This document shows, piece by piece, positions 10,073-17,365 of a stretch of DNA of 64,000 nucleotides. Source of the stretch: Bin127 sp965221625 (GTDB lineage Bacteria; Chloroflexota; Dehalococcoidia; Lucifugimonadales; Lucifugimonadaceae); assembly GCA_965221625.1 (NCBI GenBank), contig OZ244903.1, positions 2,108,001-2,172,000 on the forward strand, given 5' to 3'. Position 1 is the first letter of the stretch; every line of letters begins with the position of its first letter. The translations under genes and the position numbers were made by a program. Below the pieces are notes generated by a model. It was given only the letters and a program-made list of their open reading frames with translations, had not been told where the DNA came from and made no database searches.

Positions 10073-10944
10073 CGCTCGAAACTCAAGCACGATCCGCCGT
10101 TGCGACCTCAAAGTGCGAATTGCGATTGCAGGTCGAACCATTTGATCTAGCGCAAACGCTTGACGGCGGACAGGCATTCGGATGGTATCCGAACGGGAAC
10201 GGCGGTTTTCGCGGTGTCTTGGGAGCACAGTTGATGGAAATGGCTTTCGAAGGAGGAAGTTTATTAGTCAGAGGTGCCGATGCAGATGCAGGCGGGCGAA
10301 CTGTTAGCTACCTAAACCTCGAAGCCGATGTTGCATCATTTCGACAACTCATCGGCTCGGAGCCAAAGATTGGCGACTGGGCACTAGATCAACCGTTGGT
10401 TCGCGTCTTGCGTCAAGATCCATGGGAATGTCTCGCCGGTTTCATCTGCTCACAAAACTCGAACATCCCCCGCATCAAACAAATGGTTGCGGCGGTAACA
10501 CGATTGGGACGGCGGTTAAACCCGGATCAAGAGGCGTACGAGTTCCCGCCACCTGAAGTCGTGGCCGAGGCTGGCGAGAGCTACTGGCGATCCGTTGGAC
10601 TGGGCTATCGGGCTCGAGCCATCGCGGAAACCGCCGCCCTCGTCGGCAGCGCGCAAGAGTTGAGTGCGCTTAGGTCGGCATCCTACCGAGAAGCGAGGGA
10701 GTACCTCTTGGGTTTGACGGGTGTAGGGCCCAAAGTTGCGGATTGCGTAATGGCTTACTCGTTAGACAAAGGGGAAGCATTTCCTGTAGACGTTCACGTC
10801 CGCCGCGCCGCGGTGCGGATATACGGATTGGACGCCGAAATGCGGTACGACGACCTTGGCGAATGGGCGCGCTCCAGATTCGGGGAGTTCGCCGCTTGGG
10901 CACAACTCTACCTTTTTCGAGGCGAGATTAATCGCCGTCCTTAG
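10069..10944 (+). CDS. 8-oxoguanine DNA glycosylase (OGG1-type, HhH-GPD)
   Basis: A 291-residue DNA glycosylase/AP lyase. The N-terminal beta domain (FDLAQTLDGGQAFGW) is typical of the OGG N-terminal fold (PF07934). Then come FICSQNSNIPRIKQM, equivalent to the OGG1 segment with the damage-sensing Asn, and the helix-hairpin-helix LTGVGPKVADC with the nucleophilic Lys near residue 222. VDVHVRRA carries the catalytic Asp near 241. It excises 8-oxoguanine opposite C and nicks the strand. The TTG start overlaps the dinG stop (TTTGA). The last 17 nt overlap the end of the converging nucleotidyltransferase gene. Grouping with dinG and a peroxiredoxin suggests an oxidative-damage theme, but this is inference. 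Confidence 0.92.
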   Translation: MTLETQARSAVATSKCELRLQVEPFDLAQTLDGGQAFGWYPNGNGGFRGVLGAQLMEMAFEGGSLLVRGADADAGGRTVSYLNLEADVASFRQLIGSEPKIGDWALDQPLVRVLRQDPWECLAGFICSQNSNIPRIKQMVAAVTRLGRRLNPDQEAYEFPPPEVVAEAGESYWRSVGLGYRARAIAETAALVGSAQELSALRSASYREAREYLLGLTGVGPKVADCVMAYSLDKGEAFPVDVHVRRAAVRIYGLDAEMRYDDLGEWARSRFGEFAAWAQLYLFRGEINRRP

Positions 10945-12238
10945 ATTCGTCGTCATTCCGCTGCCGAACCAAACCGGAAACGTAATCGACCTCCTGCTCC
11001 TTGGAGGTAATCTCACCGTCAAGGCGGAGGCGCAGAAGGTCAGCGAGTACCTCGCCGACTTCGGGACCAGGTGCGACGCCGAGATCGATCACTTCGCTGC
11101 CATCGATACTCGGTGCCATGACTCGCAGGGTCTCTCGGTAAAGTCGCAAGCGAGACGATATCTCAGGTTCCGCTTCGAGATTAATCGCTGCGTTTATGGA
11201 CTCAGTTCGTATGCCGCGCAGTTGGTCGTGCAGTTCGGAGTTGGTCAGATTCAGAAAACTTGATTTGCTCACGATCCCTTTCAGCGTGTCGCAATCGGAC
11301 ACTGTCGCATTCCAGTCTCTGGCGTTCGTTGAAAGTCCTGCTAGCGACGCGCGGTCATTTGTGCTCAGTCCGTACGTGAATGTGGCGAATCGTTCGAGCG
11401 TCGATGCGCCCATCCGCAACTTGCTTCGAGTCGCGTACGGCAATCCTGTGGCCAGACCAACCGCCCGCAGGATCTTGCGCGATCCCGCCAACTCGAGTAT
11501 TCCTTCGAGGTTTTCATGTGGTTGGAACCATTGTCTGAGCTCATTGAAGACGCGTACAGGTGATGCGCTACACAAATCCCTCAAACCGTGCAACGAAGAT
11601 TCGAACAATCCTTCTGTTGAAGCGTCAAAATTAAATCCGCAACGGGCTGCGAGTCGAATGCCGCGTAACATCCTCGTCGGATCGTCGGCGAAAGAGCGCG
11701 GGTGCAGGACACGTAGAGTTCCGGACTTCGCGTCCGAGTAGCCGCCGAACGGATCAACCAATCGACCCAACCCGGATTTGTTGATCGGTACCGCCATCGC
11801 GTTCATCGTGAAATCTCGCCGCGCCAGGTCCTCTTTAATCGAATCGACCAGCTGGATCCGCGGCAACGCCCCTGGGGAGGCATAGAAGTCGGCCCGAGTC
11901 GAAGCGACGTCCAGAGTTACCTCGCTAATCCGCAGTTGCAAGGTCTCGAATTGTGACCGAGATAACACCTCGGCACCCTGTATCGTCGAAATTACAGCAT
12001 CGGCGAAACCGCTCGCGCCGCCGATAACGCAAATGTCTGGGGGTTTAGCGGCGGAACTGTTGCCAAGCACGATATCTCGAATTAATCCCCCGACCAAGAA
12101 AGTCGCGGTGCCTAGCTCATCCGCCACCTGCGCAATCGCCACCAATGCATGCCATGTTTTTGGGGACAGCTCACTGCGAAGATCGATCTCAGCAATTGAA
12201 GATTCAAGCGAACCCTTGGATGTTGGACCCTTGGACAT
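10928..12238 (-). CDS. CCA tRNA nucleotidyltransferase / poly(A) polymerase family protein with altered DxD
   Basis: A 436-residue class II nucleotidyltransferase. The head domain shows LVGGLIRDIVLG (residues 48-59), then KPPDIC at 65-70 where the family has D-x-D, then LDVASTRADFY with the third catalytic Asp. RRDFTMNAMAVPI and DDPTRMLRGIRLAARCGF are the nucleotide-recognition and neck motifs. The second metal-binding carboxylate is Cys70 (codon TGC, complement of 12029-12031), which should weaken metal binding. All tRNAs seen in this window encode CCA, so the enzyme may only be needed for repair or may have another role. No HD domain is apparent in the C-terminal half. It converges on the glycosylase gene and is divergent from the selenoprotein gene. 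Confidence 0.8.
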   Translation of the reverse strand: MSKGPTSKGSLESSIAEIDLRSELSPKTWHALVAIAQVADELGTATFLVGGLIRDIVLGNSSAAKPPDICVIGGASGFADAVISTIQGAEVLSRSQFETLQLRISEVTLDVASTRADFYASPGALPRIQLVDSIKEDLARRDFTMNAMAVPINKSGLGRLVDPFGGYSDAKSGTLRVLHPRSFADDPTRMLRGIRLAARCGFNFDASTEGLFESSLHGLRDLCSASPVRVFNELRQWFQPHENLEGILELAGSRKILRAVGLATGLPYATRSKLRMGASTLERFATFTYGLSTNDRASLAGLSTNARDWNATVSDCDTLKGIVSKSSFLNLTNSELHDQLRGIRTESINAAINLEAEPEISSRLRLYRETLRVMAPSIDGSEVIDLGVAPGPEVGEVLADLLRLRLDGEITSKEQEVDYVSGLVRQRNDDESKDGD

Positions 12239-12381
12239 CTCGTACGTCCCTGCCGTTGAAACCGAGTCTGAACGGCGTTGCTAGAATGTCTAATATCGTA
12301 TGCCGAGATAAGACCGTCGTTGCGTATGGTTGATGCGTTGACGGCGCGCACCAAATCGACGGTAGAGAAAGGCCGCGCGAC

Positions 12382-13017
12382 ATGCAGACCGACCTTCCGA
12401 TGAAGATCGACGTCTTTATCGATTACACGTGACCGTGGGTGAGGCAAGCTGGGATATGGCTATCCCGGGTGAAACAGGCGATGGGAGACGATCTCGAGTT
12501 GAACTACCGCAGCTTCGCGCTGGAGCAGGTTAACTCGGAGAATGGTCCGGAGTGGAAAGCGTGGGAGCAAGGCGAAGGATACGAGAGTCGTGGTTTATGG
12601 GCACTTCGCGGTGGAAGTGCCGCTCGGATGCAAGGATATGATGCTCACGACAGGTTCATGCTTGAATTGCAGGAGTTCAAATTCGTAGAGCGCGGCGATA
12701 TTCGGGATCGACAACCAATCCTGGATGCCGCAAAGCGGGCCGGCCTCGATTTGGCGAAGTTCACCGCGGACGTCGACTCCCCTGACCGTCTGCGGGAAAT
12801 CGGCGAAGACCATGAAGCGGCGATCGCTCAAGGCATCTTCGGTACCCCAACGTTCATCTTCGAAGACGGATCGGCTGCATTCCTGAAGACGTTCACGCCC
12901 CCGGAAGAGGATTCGTTGGCGGCATTTGAGAACATGGTTTTGATGGCGCGCAATCGACCTTACTTCGGTGAGTTGAAGCGACCGCAACCGCCGTGGCCAC
13001 AAGGCGTGCAGGTCTAA
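12382..13017 (+). CDS. DsbA-family oxidoreductase, probable selenoprotein (Sec17 encoded by TGA)
   Basis: A frame opens with ATG at 12382 (GAAAGG eight bases upstream), reads MQTDLPMKIDVFIDYT, meets TGA at 12430-12432 and continues as PWVRQAGIWLSRV for 194 more codons (211 aa including residue 17). The TGA falls exactly where DsbA/FrnE-like proteins have the first Cys of F-x-D-x-x-C-P-W/F-x-x. The rest is a full DsbA fold: helical insert, then GIFGTPTFIF with the cis-Pro next to the active site. A stem-loop of bacterial SECIS geometry follows the TGA. TGA is used as a true stop elsewhere in the window, so general recoding is excluded. Conventional calling starts at GTG 12439 and loses the catalytic residue. 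The alternative is a nonsense mutation. Function: thiol/selenol redox or isomerase-type chemistry; no export signal is seen. Confidence 0.8.
12449..12468 (+). promoter_or_regulatory. Candidate bacterial SECIS hairpin
   Basis: Eight-base stem CTGGGATA (12449-12456) pairs with TATCCCGG (12461-12468), with one T-G wobble, closing a TGGC loop. The loop starts 24 nt after the TGA codon, and G is the second loop base. Both fit the published bacterial SECIS consensus (apical loop 16-37 nt after UGA, a G among the first two loop bases). This would bind SelB to insert Sec at 12430-12432. The stem is within the coding sequence, as expected for bacteria. Confidence 0.7.
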
Positions 13018-13023
13018 GGATCG

Positions 13024-13959
13024 GTGATCGAACTAGAGATCGCCGCATCGATCGACGACCTGGAGTCGAAGTTAGGGGTCAGCTTCAACGATCGGGGATT
13101 GCTCGTGCGTGCGATGACTCACGAGTCGTTCGCTAACGAGTGGTCCCTTGAACACCCAAATTCAAACTCAGAAGTAGAGTCCTATGAACGTCTAGAGTAT
13201 CTCGGCGACGCGGTGCTCAGCTACGCCGTTGCCCATGAGCTATTCGCCAATGCGACAGACGCCGACGAAGGCGAATTATCGATCGGTCGGGCGTCGATCG
13301 TTTGCCGAGATTCGCTTGCAGAAGCGGCTCGGCGACTCTCCCTTGAACCGCACATCCTCCTCGGCAAAGGTGAAACCGAATACAGCTCGATAGTTCGTGA
13401 GTCGGTTCTAGAGGACGCGTTCGAGGCGGTTGTCGGCGCAATCCACGTCGATCAGGGATACGATGCCGCGCGCGCGTTCGTGATGACCCAACTCGGAGAG
13501 ATGATCGGCAATGTCATTGCCGACGGCGTGGAAAAAGATCCAAAGTCCGCATTCCAGGAACTCGTTCAAGGTGCTGGTTTGAAGACTCCCAGCTATCGCA
13601 CCCAGGAAACCGGTACCGATCGCTCCGGTCAAACGATGTTCAGATCTAAGGTATCGGTGTTGAACAGAGTCGTAGCCGAAGGTGAAGGCACCAGTAAATC
13701 CCGCGCGGAGAAAACCGCCGCCGCTAACGCCAAGACCAAGTTCGAGCGCGGAATCCCAGCTACATTGTTGGTTCAGGAAGCGTCAAATGCCGGAGTAATG
13801 GCCCTTAGAAGTGAAGTCGACTATCGCAATCGGAAATACGGCACGCGCGGAGAGTCCCCGTCCGCACTTCGCAAACTTAAAGCCTGGTTGAGTCGTCCCA
13901 CGTTGCGCGATCGCCAGACGCAAGGGCGACGGCGAATATTGATCAAGCGGCCGGATTAA
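13024..13959 (+). CDS. rnc: Ribonuclease III
   Basis: A 311-residue double-strand-specific endoribonuclease. The signature ERLEYLGDAVL lies at residues 55-65 with catalytic Glu and Asp, and EDAFEAVVGAI near 129 carries the second acidic site. A double-stranded RNA-binding domain follows (DPKSAFQELVQG to KSRAEKTAAANAKTKF, about 165-240). About 70 further residues, basic toward the end (KLKAWLSRP, RRRILIKRP), go beyond the usual 220-240 aa; their role is unknown. The start is GTG at 13024, six bases after the selenoprotein stop. rnc and ftsY are neighbours in many bacteria. It processes rRNA precursors and mRNAs in the cytoplasm. Confidence 0.95.
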   Translation: MIELEIAASIDDLESKLGVSFNDRGLLVRAMTHESFANEWSLEHPNSNSEVESYERLEYLGDAVLSYAVAHELFANATDADEGELSIGRASIVCRDSLAEAARRLSLEPHILLGKGETEYSSIVRESVLEDAFEAVVGAIHVDQGYDAARAFVMTQLGEMIGNVIADGVEKDPKSAFQELVQGAGLKTPSYRTQETGTDRSGQTMFRSKVSVLNRVVAEGEGTSKSRAEKTAAANAKTKFERGIPATLLVQEASNAGVMALRSEVDYRNRKYGTRGESPSALRKLKAWLSRPTLRDRQTQGRRRILIKRPD

Positions 13960-13976
13960 CCCCTCCGGAACGACTG

Positions 13977-14900
13977 ATGCTGCGCTTCTTCGGGAAAGGG
14001 TCCGAGACTTCAGAGTCTTCGGAAAAGACTGGCAACGCCTGGTCGCGTATCGTCGGAGGCGTCTTCGGCCGGACGAGCGTCGACCCCGAATTCTGGGATG
14101 AACTCGAAGAAGCACTAATCGTCGCCGATGTCGGGGTCGCGACGTCGATGGATCTCGTCGAACGCGTTCGAGCGATAGCTGATGACCGTCGGTTGGGTTC
14201 GCCGGTAGAAGTCGAGCAAGTGTTGCGCTCGGAGATCGCGTCCATGCTCTGCAGTAACGACTCGACATCCGACTTACTTTCGAAAATGCCAGTCGCTGTG
14301 ATGGTCGTCGGCGTCAACGGGGCCGGCAAAACTACCAGCATCGGTAAGCTGGCTTACGCAGCTAAGGGAGCCGGACGGACACCGTTGATTGCGGCGGCCG
14401 ACACCTTTCGCGCCGGAGCCATTTCACAGCTGCAAACGTGGGCGGAACGTTCGGGTTCGTTGTTCATCTCATCGTCGGCCGGTGCGGAACCCGGATCCGT
14501 GGTGTTCGACGCCATGGATGCGGCGAAGTCCAGAGGTGCTGATTTCGTGGTTATCGACACAGCAGGCAGGTTGCAAACGTCTCACAACTTGATGGAAGAA
14601 CTCCGCAAGATGCGACGGATCCTGGAACGCACTGCCGGAGATTTTCAACCAGTTGTTCTCCTCGTCATTGACGGCACGACGGGTCAGAACGGAGTTTCAC
14701 AGGCCAAGATCTTCACCGAAGCCGTGGGTTGCGACGGCGTGTTCTTGACCAAACTCGATAGCACGGCGAAAGGTGGAGTGATACTCGCTATCCAAGGCGA
14801 GACGGATCTGCCGGTCCTATACATCGGCACTGGCGAAAGCATTGAAGACATAGCACCTTTCGATGCACAACAATTCGCCGAATCGCTGCTTCCTCGCTAG
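13977..14900 (+). CDS. ftsY: Signal recognition particle receptor FtsY
   Basis: A 307-residue SRP GTPase. The NG domain contains VGVNGAGKTTSIGKLA (P-loop, near residue 112), DTFRAGA, DTAGRLQ and the nucleotide-specificity motif TKLDSTAKGG, ending in GTGESIEDIAPFD, which is typical of FtsY. The long acidic A domain of E. coli FtsY is absent; only a short N-terminus with LRFFGKG precedes the NG helices, as in many non-proteobacteria. It docks the Ffh/4.5S RNA/ribosome complex at the membrane and drives co-translational insertion, relevant here given the many membrane proteins. It begins 17 bp after rnc and is probably co-transcribed with it. Confidence 0.97.
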   Translation: MLRFFGKGSETSESSEKTGNAWSRIVGGVFGRTSVDPEFWDELEEALIVADVGVATSMDLVERVRAIADDRRLGSPVEVEQVLRSEIASMLCSNDSTSDLLSKMPVAVMVVGVNGAGKTTSIGKLAYAAKGAGRTPLIAAADTFRAGAISQLQTWAERSGSLFISSSAGAEPGSVVFDAMDAAKSRGADFVVIDTAGRLQTSHNLMEELRKMRRILERTAGDFQPVVLLVIDGTTGQNGVSQAKIFTEAVGCDGVFLTKLDSTAKGGVILAIQGETDLPVLYIGTGESIEDIAPFDAQQFAESLLPR

Positions 14901-14967
14901 CTCGACGAGATCGGTGATTTGGGACCGGTTGACGTGACCTGCCTAGCGCGGTTCCCGTCGGAAATCA

Positions 14968-15348
14968 CTACTGTGCGGCGATTTTGCCGAGACGGAATCC
15001 AACGAAAACCGCCGCTAATGCCATCGCGTTCGAGAGAAGCAAGTTGGCGGCGAAGAGTGCCCAACCATTTCCTCGAATTAGCATCGCCCCATCAAAAGCA
15101 AAAGTCGAAAAAGTGGTGAAGGAACCCATGAACCCGGTTAGCACAAGTAACCGCATGTTGGCCGAAATCCAGTCACGCTCCTCGGAGATTGACCAGACGA
15201 TGCCGAATAGCAGCGATCCGAGCACGTTGACACTGAGGATGGCGAGCGGAAATGTCCCGTTCCAATATCGCTGATAAATTAATACGGTGGCGTATCGAGC
15301 CAACGCACCAGCCGCACCGCCAACGGCGACGCCGATGAGTTTTTCCAT
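14968..15348 (-). CDS. crcB: Fluoride ion channel CrcB/Fluc
   Basis: A 126-residue protein with four hydrophobic helices. Family motifs are GGAAGALARY at residues 10-19, the pore Asn in SVNVLGSLLFG near residue 41, and GFMGSFTTFSTFAFD around 72-86 with the phenylalanine box and Na+-site TTFS. Fluc proteins form antiparallel dimers that export fluoride. A single gene implies a homodimer with dual topology. It is convergent with ftsY (67 bp apart) and divergent from the hydrolase gene. I looked for a fluoride riboswitch in the 32-bp upstream gap and found none. Confidence 0.95.
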   Translation of the reverse strand: MEKLIGVAVGGAAGALARYATVLIYQRYWNGTFPLAILSVNVLGSLLFGIVWSISEERDWISANMRLLVLTGFMGSFTTFSTFAFDGAMLIRGNGWALFAANLLLSNAMALAAVFVGFRLGKIAAQ

Positions 15349-15380
15349 CTGCCGAACCTTTCAATCCGAGGAGCCCAGCC

Positions 15381-16052
15381 ATGCCAGGATCAATGATCGA
15401 ATTCCCTAGCAACGGAAGCCAGTCAAAAGGATACCTTGCGTTGCCGCCCTCTGGTTCGGGACCCGGATTGCTGGTGATTCAAGAATGGTGGGGATTGGTG
15501 CGGCACATCAAGAACATGGCTGACCGTTACGCAGAATCGGGTTTCGTGACGTTGGCACCCGACCTGTATCACGGTGAATCGGCTTCTGAGCCTGAACATG
15601 CAATGACCCTGATGCACGAGTTGGAGATACCCCAGGCATCAAAGGACCTTGTAGGTGCCGCTGAGTTTTTGCGCAGCCACGAATCCAACTCAACCAGCAA
15701 AGTCGGATGCCTCGGATACTGCATGGGTGGCGGCATGTCGCTTTTGCTCGCATCACTCGGTGCAATTGAGGCTGCGGCACCGTTCTACGGTGTCTTGCCA
15801 AGCGGATTACCCGACGCGGCGTCGATTTCGTGCCCGATACAAGGACACTACGCCGAACATGACAATGCCACCGATGCAGTGCCCGGTATGGAGAAAGGAT
15901 TGGCCGAGGCTGGTGTGGATGCGGAGTTCTTCATCTACGAAGGGACACAACACGCCTTTTGCAATGACGACAGGCCGGACGTTTACGATGCCGAAGCAGC
16001 CGCGACGTCAATGTCGCGCACGGTCGCATTCATGACGAAAAACCTTTCGTGA
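15381..16052 (+). CDS. Dienelactone hydrolase family protein
   Basis: A 223-residue alpha/beta hydrolase. The nucleophile elbow is GYCMGGG (Cys about residue 114), the acid is probably Asp in YAEHDNATD, and the His is in GTQHAF near 197, giving the Cys-Asp-His triad of carboxymethylenebutenolidase (PF01738). EWWGL near residue 37 is also characteristic. True DLH opens dienelactone in chlorocatechol degradation, but most genomic copies without clc neighbours have unknown substrates, and none of that pathway is here. There is no signal peptide, so it should be cytoplasmic. Its stop overlaps the GTG start of the methyltransferase gene by 4 nt. Confidence 0.88.
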   Translation: MPGSMIEFPSNGSQSKGYLALPPSGSGPGLLVIQEWWGLVRHIKNMADRYAESGFVTLAPDLYHGESASEPEHAMTLMHELEIPQASKDLVGAAEFLRSHESNSTSKVGCLGYCMGGGMSLLLASLGAIEAAAPFYGVLPSGLPDAASISCPIQGHYAEHDNATDAVPGMEKGLAEAGVDAEFFIYEGTQHAFCNDDRPDVYDAEAAATSMSRTVAFMTKNLS

Positions 16053-16831
16053 ATTCCAACAACTCGGGCTTCTCAAACGCGGACGCAAGATCGCAGTTCA
16101 ACCGGCAGGCTTCGCAGTACGCAGTAAGCGTTCCTCACTCTACCGGCGACAGCTTGCGGATCGTCGCTGATTGGGCATCAAAACGGCGTTACGAAGTCGG
16201 TCTTGACATCGCCACCGGTCCCGGTTTCACCGCGTTCGCTGTCGCCCCGTTTTGCGACACGATGATCGCATCTGACATCGCCGGCGGGATGCTGGAACAG
16301 GCACGCGACATCGCTGAAACGCGCGGGATTGACAACGTCAAGTTCGAAATATTGGACGCGCATGAGATACCGTTCAGCGACGATTCGATTGACCTCGTGT
16401 CGTGCCGCACCGCGCCACATCACTTCCACGACATCCCTAGGTTTCTCTCGGAGGTTAAGAGGGTTCTGAGACCTTCGGGACATTTCTTGTTGTGCGACAC
16501 GACCACCTCCGAAAATCCGGATCTGGCCGCATGGCATCAACGAGTCGAAGCGATCCGCGATCCTTCGCACGTCGATGCACCATCACCTTCACGGTGGATG
16601 CGATTGCTACAGGATGCCGGTTTCACGGTGACTGAGACCGCGTCTGCTCGAGTGGAAATGACGTTCGAGGACTGGGTGAAGCGGTCGGGAACGCCTAAGG
16701 CAGTCATCGACGATCTCCGTCGCTTATTTCAGGAAGCGGATGCAAAGATAGTTGGCGAGTTCGACATACGCAGATCGAAAAGCGAAATCGCCTTTTCCTG
16801 GCCGGTGTTTTTGGCGAATTGCACTGTCTGA
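16049..16831 (+). CDS. Class I SAM-dependent methyltransferase
   Basis: A 260-residue Rossmann-fold methyltransferase of the Methyltransf_11/UbiE-like type. Motif I is LDIATGPGFTAFAV near residue 55, ASDIAGGMLEQAR is the acidic loop after strand 2, and FSDDSIDLVSCRTAPHHF is motif II/post. EVKRVLRPSGHFLLCD is the usual motif III. The substrate cannot be predicted; UbiE-like quinone or small-molecule methylation is possible. GTG start overlaps the preceding stop (GTGA), so it is translationally coupled to the hydrolase gene. A fresh promoter for the B12 operon starts 59 bp downstream of its stop. Confidence 0.85.
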   Translation: MNSNNSGFSNADARSQFNRQASQYAVSVPHSTGDSLRIVADWASKRRYEVGLDIATGPGFTAFAVAPFCDTMIASDIAGGMLEQARDIAETRGIDNVKFEILDAHEIPFSDDSIDLVSCRTAPHHFHDIPRFLSEVKRVLRPSGHFLLCDTTTSENPDLAAWHQRVEAIRDPSHVDAPSPSRWMRLLQDAGFTVTETASARVEMTFEDWVKRSGTPKAVIDDLRRLFQEADAKIVGEFDIRRSKSEIAFSWPVFLANCTV

Positions 16832-16889
16832 GTCCCCGCCGCGACCGATATTCGCCCTGGTTCAAACGTCGACTCTGCACAATGTGTGA

Positions 16890-16918
16890 TTGACCGCGCG
16901 CGCAATTCCTGCTACGAT
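16890..16918 (+). promoter_or_regulatory. Sigma-70-type promoter for the cobalamin uptake operon
   Basis: TTGACC at 16890-16895 and TACGAT at 16913-16918 are separated by 17 bp. Transcription would begin about 16925, immediately before the cobalamin riboswitch, which fits its position. Confidence 0.6.
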
Positions 16919-16934
16919 TCGAGTGTCGCTGGAG

Positions 16935-17145
16935 TGTCTGGCGACAGCCTTTCGGTGCCCGGATTTTCGGGTGAAAAGGGAATGCGGTGAGAATCCGCTG
17001 CGGTGGCGCCACTGTGTATCGGTGAGCTCCCCTGCCGAGTACCACCGGTCAGTCGAAAACGGACTGCCCGGGAAGGTGGCAGGATGAGCGTTGGCATCCT
17101 TCAGATGCCGAGAACCGTAAGCCAGGAGACCTGCCGAAAGGTTTA
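16935..17145 (+). promoter_or_regulatory. Cobalamin (AdoCbl) riboswitch
   Basis: Conserved blocks appear in the right order: TTCGGTGCCC at 16951, GGTGAAAAGGGAATGCGGTG, then AATCCGCTGCGGTGGCGCC followed by CACTGT. GAGAACCGTAAGCCAGGAG continues into ACCTGCCGAAAGG near 17140. The GCC-AGGAGACCTGCC box is the B12 box that defines the family. It precedes a BtuC/BtuF/BtuD-like importer, so vitamin B12 should repress uptake genes. The expression platform lies in 17146-17365. Confidence 0.95.
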
Positions 17146-17334
17146 CAGAGTAACGACTCCGCGCAACACGGGGTGGCTCGAGGCAGGAAGCCAAACGCCG
17201 ACAACTTGATTTTTGAGGGATCGGAATCCTCGGATTTCTAGGTGGAGCGTAAGCCTGTTAACTCAGCCCTTCTGGTGGCGTGGAAACGAACATCGAAGGG
17301 TCTCTTTTTTGTGGTCGCTTAAGCCCATTAGGGC

Positions 17335-17353
17335 AACCCGAGTGTCGGGTTTT
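17335..17353 (+). terminator. Possible expression-platform terminator of the riboswitch
   Basis: AACCCGA (17335-17341) pairs with TCGGGTT (17345-17351) around a GTG loop and runs into a short T run. It lies just before ATG 17366 and after the riboswitch, so it could be the regulated terminator. The T-tract is short (four T then A), so this is tentative. Confidence 0.4.
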
Positions 17354-17365
17354 ACCGGTGCGCGG

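Noticed and set aside
12430..12432. TGA read as tryptophan throughout the genome
   Set aside because: Several genes here end in TGA at the expected length (for example 7218-7220 and 10070-10072), and Trp is coded by TGG; position 17 aligns with a catalytic Cys, not Trp.
15349..15380. Fluoride riboswitch before crcB
   Set aside because: Only 32 bp separate the divergent starts and no crcB-motif pseudoknot sequence is visible.
17213..17365. Upstream extension of the B12 permease from TTG 17213
   Set aside because: It covers the riboswitch expression platform and encodes an Arg/Trp-rich segment unlike the family; ATG 17366 fits the first helix.
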